Of a DNA stretch of 14,298 nucleotides, positions 11,701 to 14,298 are shown in pieces. A program made the position numbers and the translations under genes. A model generated the notes under the pieces. That model saw nothing but the letters and a program-made list of their open reading frames with translations. It ran no database searches and was not told the DNA's origin. Where the stretch lies: contig DATKOK010000058.1 in assembly GCA_035524675.1 (NCBI GenBank), positions 1 to 14,298 of the forward strand. The letters run 5' to 3'. This stretch comes from FEN-987 sp035524675 (GTDB taxonomy: Archaea > Thermoproteota > Bathyarchaeia > 40CM-2-53-6). The stretch's first letter is position 1. Every line of letters starts with the position of its first letter.

Positions 11701-12327
11701 CTATTGTTGAAGGCCTTTGTAATCGTTTTCTGAGGTTTCATTCTTCGCGAGGACGTTTCTTGCGTTATAGATAATCGAGATCAGTGTCAAGAGAAATACT
11801 CCGATGAACGTGATCCAGAGATAATTTGGCAGTGCAACACCGAGACTATTGATGAACCACAAGAGGGCGAGTGCTGCACAAAGCACGACCGCTACGAAGC
11901 AGAATATTATGAAGTTCTGGGTTGCTTCGGTTCGCATCTCGGCATTATATTGCTCAGTCATGGAGTGATTCACTCCTCTGGCAATAGCCTCGATAATTTC
12001 GATCTCTCTGTCCCAGAATTGGGTGCTGGGTAGATTTAACGCCTTACGACTTAATCTACTCCATTTGTCGTCATGAATCTGAGGGATGATGAGTTGCAGA
12101 TTCACCTTCGTTATCTTGTCGATAGTCGGGGGGGTCAATTTTGCAGTCACCTTCGTTTCAAAGTCCTTATGGGACGTGGCGAACCACCTCCCGATCCGAC
12201 TACCTCGCTTGAACTGAAGTGGATCAGACCCCACTTGCCGATACCCCATCGCTGGGAGGGCCTCTACGAGCCGACGCAGGACTACTTCAGAATCAACTTC
12301 AATCGTGAAAGAACGCTCCAACTGCAC
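11701..12327 (-). CDS. Unknown protein with C-terminal two-helix membrane anchor (208 residues)
   Basis: Family not recognised. Residues 1-125 form a soluble alpha/beta domain (MQLERSFTIEVDSEVVLRRL at the start, then FETKVTAKL and KVNLQLIIP strands). Two hydrophobic helices follow, about 139-160 (NFIIFCFVAVVLCAALALLW) and 168-188 (YLWITFIGVFLLTLISIIY), joined by a short loop, ending in a polar cytoplasmic tail. Both termini are therefore predicted on the inside. The GTG start at 12327 has a weak GATGAAGATA in front; a TATA box lies at 12366-12375. It converges on the toxin-type gene. The design resembles cytosolic sensor domains tethered to the membrane, but no function can be given. Confidence 0.72.
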   Translation of the reverse strand: MQLERSFTIEVDSEVVLRRLVEALPAMGYRQVGSDPLQFKRGSRIGRWFATSHKDFETKVTAKLTPPTIDKITKVNLQLIIPQIHDDKWSRLSRKALNLPSTQFWDREIEIIEAIARGVNHSMTEQYNAEMRTEATQNFIIFCFVAVVLCAALALLWFINSLGVALPNYLWITFIGVFLLTLISIIYNARNVLAKNETSENDYKGLQQ

Positions 12328-12365
12328 GTATCTTCATCTCGCGATTCCAGTGTATCTAGAACTTA

Positions 12366-12375
12366 GCATATAATC
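12366..12375 (-). promoter_or_regulatory. TATA box for the two-helix membrane protein
   Basis: GATTATATGC on the minus strand lies about 43 bases before the GTG at 12327. It is separate from the next minus-strand gene's stop codon at 12395 by 20 bases, so the two minus-strand genes need not share a transcript. Confidence 0.45.
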
Positions 12376-12394
12376 AACATTTTAGAGGGTTCTG

Positions 12395-12571
12395 TTAACA
12401 TGACGGGATAAAATTCTCTCTGTTAAGTGGCGGGACATGCGGGTTTCTGTCTTGTTTGCCAATGAAGTGAGCAACGAGACCTGCCCAAACCAATAGACCG
12501 ACGAAATCACTCAAACCGAAAGTCAAGTTACGCCAAAGCGAGAAGGATTGCACGATAAGCCAAACAATCAC
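12395..12571 (-). CDS. Small two-helix membrane protein (58 residues)
   Basis: GTG-started frame reading MIVWLIVQSFSLWRNLTFGL, then SDFVGLLVWAGLVAHFIGKQ and a polar tail. Two membrane helices are clear. In-frame codons before the GTG (SSWAIIICV) also read as membrane helix but are closed by a TGA 18 codons upstream with no ATG, GTG or TTG between, so the start is odd. A 23-codon frame (12568-12639) beginning with ATG about 20 bases after an ACATATACG box ends in TGA overlapping this GTG (GTGA), which would allow coupled translation from a leaderless message. Function unknown. Confidence 0.5.
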   Translation of the reverse strand: MIVWLIVQSFSLWRNLTFGLSDFVGLLVWAGLVAHFIGKQDRNPHVPPLNRENFIPSC

Positions 12572-12598
12572 ACAGATGATGATTGCCCATGAGGACGC

Positions 12599-12844
12599 TG
12601 TGAAGGTGAACTTCTTTGACCTTCACAAACTAGGCTCATTTTGAGGCGATTTTACGTATATGTGAATTTGTGAAGGCTATGAAAGCGAATTCTCATCGAT
12701 AGAAAGAATGATCGATTCTTAGTTAATGTAATCACAACGTTTCATTTCTTGACAGGTGGACATGTGGACCTGGTAGATTATTGTTCTAGTGGGAAAAAAG
12801 GGGAATAAGGGTGTGCAGTCCTTCTCGACCTTCACACCTTCACA
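12599..12844. repeat. Five copies of TGTGAAGG(T) in both orientations
   Basis: TGTGAAGGT occurs at 12599-12607 (+), as ACCTTCACA at 12619-12627 (-), TGTGAAGG at 12669-12676 (+), and twice in overlapping tandem at 12828-12836 and 12836-12844 (-). The first two form an inverted repeat with an 11-base gap. The last copy contains the stop codon of the replication ATPase. A further TGTGAA is at 12661-12666. Sites of this kind may bind a regulator or replication initiator. Confidence 0.6.
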
Positions 12845-14012
12845 GATTCTGAGGGATGGGTGCTTCAGTCTGTTCGCCGTACCGTGTTAGGAGTTCTTGG
12901 AAGAGTTGCTGCGTGATTGTCCAATAGTTGCCTTGCCGAGTGTGTTCATGTTTGAACGCAAGTGCTCGCAATTCTCTGCCTAGTCTGGGCATGTGCCATT
13001 TGAATTGTTGATTGTCGTTAGGTAGATTCTGTTTAATAGTTCCAAGTAGTTCAGGAGCGTTGATTTTGATCATCCCCTGATCTTCGAGTGCCATCTGACG
13101 ACCAATCATGGTCGCTATTGTTTGGATGATGAAGCCCTGCCACGTTTCGCTGGCGTCAGCCTGGGCCTGTTCTTGTGCGAGTTCAAAGCATAATGAATGG
13201 AGCATCTCTTCCGCTTCCCTGGTAGGGGCGACTTGGAAGAGTGGGAAGAATAGCTTCGCAATTCGGTTGCTTCCCCACTCTTCGGGCTTGTACGGTTTTG
13301 AGATTTTGTCATTCTGGTGTCTCTGTTTGTAGTCCTCTAACTCTTTTTGCAGCCTCTCGGCCAGTTCGTGGTCGAAGTGAAAGTTTATCTTCGCATATTT
13401 CGGTGCCTGAATCATCACTATCGGAATAGCTCGGTTTTCCGTCTGTCTTGGGAATTTCAATATTATTCCTGCCCACATCTTCGGACAGAACGTTTTGAAT
13501 TTCTTGACCTTGTAGTGGTCGTTCTCGCCCTTCTCGCACCTGGGAGCGTAGCGATTCTTCTGGTATCCAGCATTCAGGATTGAACAAGTGTCTGCTATGG
13601 CGTCTTTGCTGATCAGATCGGCTTCATCTATGGCTACGAGTTCGGGTTCTTCATCATTGATGTAATGAAACAGGACAGCAGGCGTTGCTGTTGCGCTGGT
13701 AATGGCTTTCGATCCGAATAATGCAACCATCGTGTCTATGAGTTGACTCTTACCTGTGTTTGTGCTACCTTTGACATCCAGGTATGGCAGCACATCGAAC
13801 TGGGTGTATCTCTTACACATTAATGCATAACAGGCTAGCAGGTGGTGGCGGCGATTGTCGGGTATGTAGACGTGGGCTCTGAAGTAATCAAGTAGTCGGC
13901 TATAGAGCGACGAATCGTAATACGTAGTGACTAGTTCTTCTTGCTTGCTTTCGGCTTGCGGAGTTTGTGGAGACTCCCCACATTCTTTTTCTTCTATTCT
14001 TTTCACCTCCAT
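12840..14012 (-). CDS. Phage/plasmid-type replication ATPase (DUF3631-like helicase domain)
   Basis: P-loop ATPase of 390 residues, resembling the helicase part of primase-helicase proteins of archaeal and bacterial mobile elements. Walker A is GSTNTGKS (82-89), Walker B is LVAIDEAD (125-132), CSILNAGYQKNRYAPR (143-158) matches the 'ilnaGyrrg..v.R' stretch of the family, and TENRAIPI (191-198) carries the likely arginine finger R194. A C-terminal region with WHMPRLGRELRAL followed by NYWTI looks like a winged-helix domain. No primase, zinc finger or Toprim part is present, so priming would need another protein, perhaps beyond the right edge. The ATG at 14012 has GAGG about 11 bases upstream. 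The gene would unwind DNA during element replication. Confidence 0.78.
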   Translation of the reverse strand: MEVKRIEEKECGESPQTPQAESKQEELVTTYYDSSLYSRLLDYFRAHVYIPDNRRHHLLACYALMCKRYTQFDVLPYLDVKGSTNTGKSQLIDTMVALFGSKAITSATATPAVLFHYINDEEPELVAIDEADLISKDAIADTCSILNAGYQKNRYAPRCEKGENDHYKVKKFKTFCPKMWAGIILKFPRQTENRAIPIVMIQAPKYAKINFHFDHELAERLQKELEDYKQRHQNDKISKPYKPEEWGSNRIAKLFFPLFQVAPTREAEEMLHSLCFELAQEQAQADASETWQGFIIQTIATMIGRQMALEDQGMIKINAPELLGTIKQNLPNDNQQFKWHMPRLGRELRALAFKHEHTRQGNYWTITQQLFQELLTRYGEQTEAPIPQNL

Positions 14013-14148
14013 TTGTCTTGAGCCTCTTTCATTGTATCACCGTGCCAGCGTCCATATGTGCTGTAACTAATCAAGGTATTGCAATAACTATAACATGCGA
14101 TAAATAATTATAGGTTTTCATTATGTTTTTGCGCAGTAAATAATACAC

Positions 14149-14247
14149 ATGTATAGAATAAGCCTGCGTACTTCTCGTAATGGCAAGCCTCGCTATGGCC
14201 TAGCTGCGATTCTAGGACAACTTGTGAGAGAAACGTGCCTCAAGTAG
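14149..14247 (+). CDS. Doubtful 32-residue basic peptide
   Basis: Frame starting MYRISLRTSRNGKPRYGLAA with an A/T-rich AATTATAGG about 40 bases upstream and no ribosome-binding site. It is divergent from the replication ATPase. Could be a small element protein or chance. Confidence 0.2.
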   Translation: MYRISLRTSRNGKPRYGLAAILGQLVRETCLK

Positions 14248-14266
14248 AGATATTATAAGGCATATG

Positions 14267-14283
14267 ACGCCAATTGTTGGCGT
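14267..14283. repeat. Inverted repeat near the right edge
   Basis: ACGCCAA-TTG-TTGGCGT is a perfect 7-bp inverted repeat just after a TATA-like TATTATAAGG (14251-14260). It may be an operator for a plus-strand gene that starts outside the window. Confidence 0.4.
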
Positions 14284-14298
14284 ATGTCTCAGCAACCA

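Larger units (their letters stand above)
9003..14298. mobile_element. Integrated archaeal virus/plasmid-like element (left part, right end not seen)
   Basis: A run of accessory genes starts here: tyrosine recombinase, gene-poor hairpin-rich DNA, winged-helix regulator with RelE-like partner, small membrane proteins and a phage/plasmid-type replication ATPase. The left limit is placed at the last partial copy of the tandem repeat only because the genes before it look chromosomal; it could be anywhere from 8950 to 9090. No tRNA gene, attachment duplication, capsid or conjugation gene is seen, so virus and plasmid cannot be told apart. Confidence 0.55.

Noticed and set aside
12073..12366. 97-codon plus-strand frame
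   Set aside because: It is the antisense shadow of the two-helix membrane protein gene, which has the coherent domain and helix pattern.
13108..13587. Several 60-90 codon frames on both strands
   Set aside because: All are shadows within the replication ATPase gene.

Overview
The window looks archaeal. Start codons are preceded by the GGTGATC/GAGG class of ribosome-binding site, several genes have TATA boxes 30-45 bases upstream, and the gene set includes a luciferase-like (F420-type) oxidoreductase, an archaeal PflX-like radical SAM protein, a 'HKEY..RFGY' RelE-type protein and a one-domain winged-helix regulator. The flavour is that of Thermoproteota (Nitrososphaeria or Bathyarchaeia-like), but there is no rRNA or marker gene here to fix the lineage.

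The left two thirds (1-9061) reads as chromosome. It opens with the truncated 5' end of a heme-copper oxidase/nitric oxide reductase superfamily subunit, whose metal site carries Asp in place of the helix VI His and a second Asp where classical NORs have Glu. Convergent to it lies a minus-strand group: an Asp/Glu racemase-like protein, a D-2-hydroxyacid dehydrogenase-like protein with Tyr in place of the catalytic His, and a 51-residue protein. Next come tiny genes absent from a simple long-ORF view: two small minus-strand ones (3860-4086) and three plus-strand ones (4293-4822), two of them Cys-rich. The last two appear to lead into a PflX-like radical SAM gene. A minus-strand pair (luciferase-like oxidoreductase, then DHA2 multidrug-type transporter) follows. 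A small multi-spanning membrane protein gene (8468-9061) is broken in two places, once by a +1 shift and once by a 17-bp tandem repeat.

From about 9062 to the right edge the content is that of an integrated archaeal virus or plasmid. It holds a tyrosine recombinase lacking the usual first Arg, a 650-base stretch with no confident gene but strong hairpins and repeats, a winged-helix regulator with a palindromic operator over its TATA box, an overlapping RelE-like frame, membrane proteins of unknown role, a repeated TGTGAAGG motif, and a phage/plasmid-type replication ATPase. The element's right end is not in the window, and no tRNA gene or attachment site could be proved.

The observations most worth following are the carboxylate-rich oxidase/NOR site, the repeat-controlled reading frame beside the integrase, the folded region at 10636-10755, and the regulator-toxin overlap. 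I cannot claim a complete new system from sequence alone.
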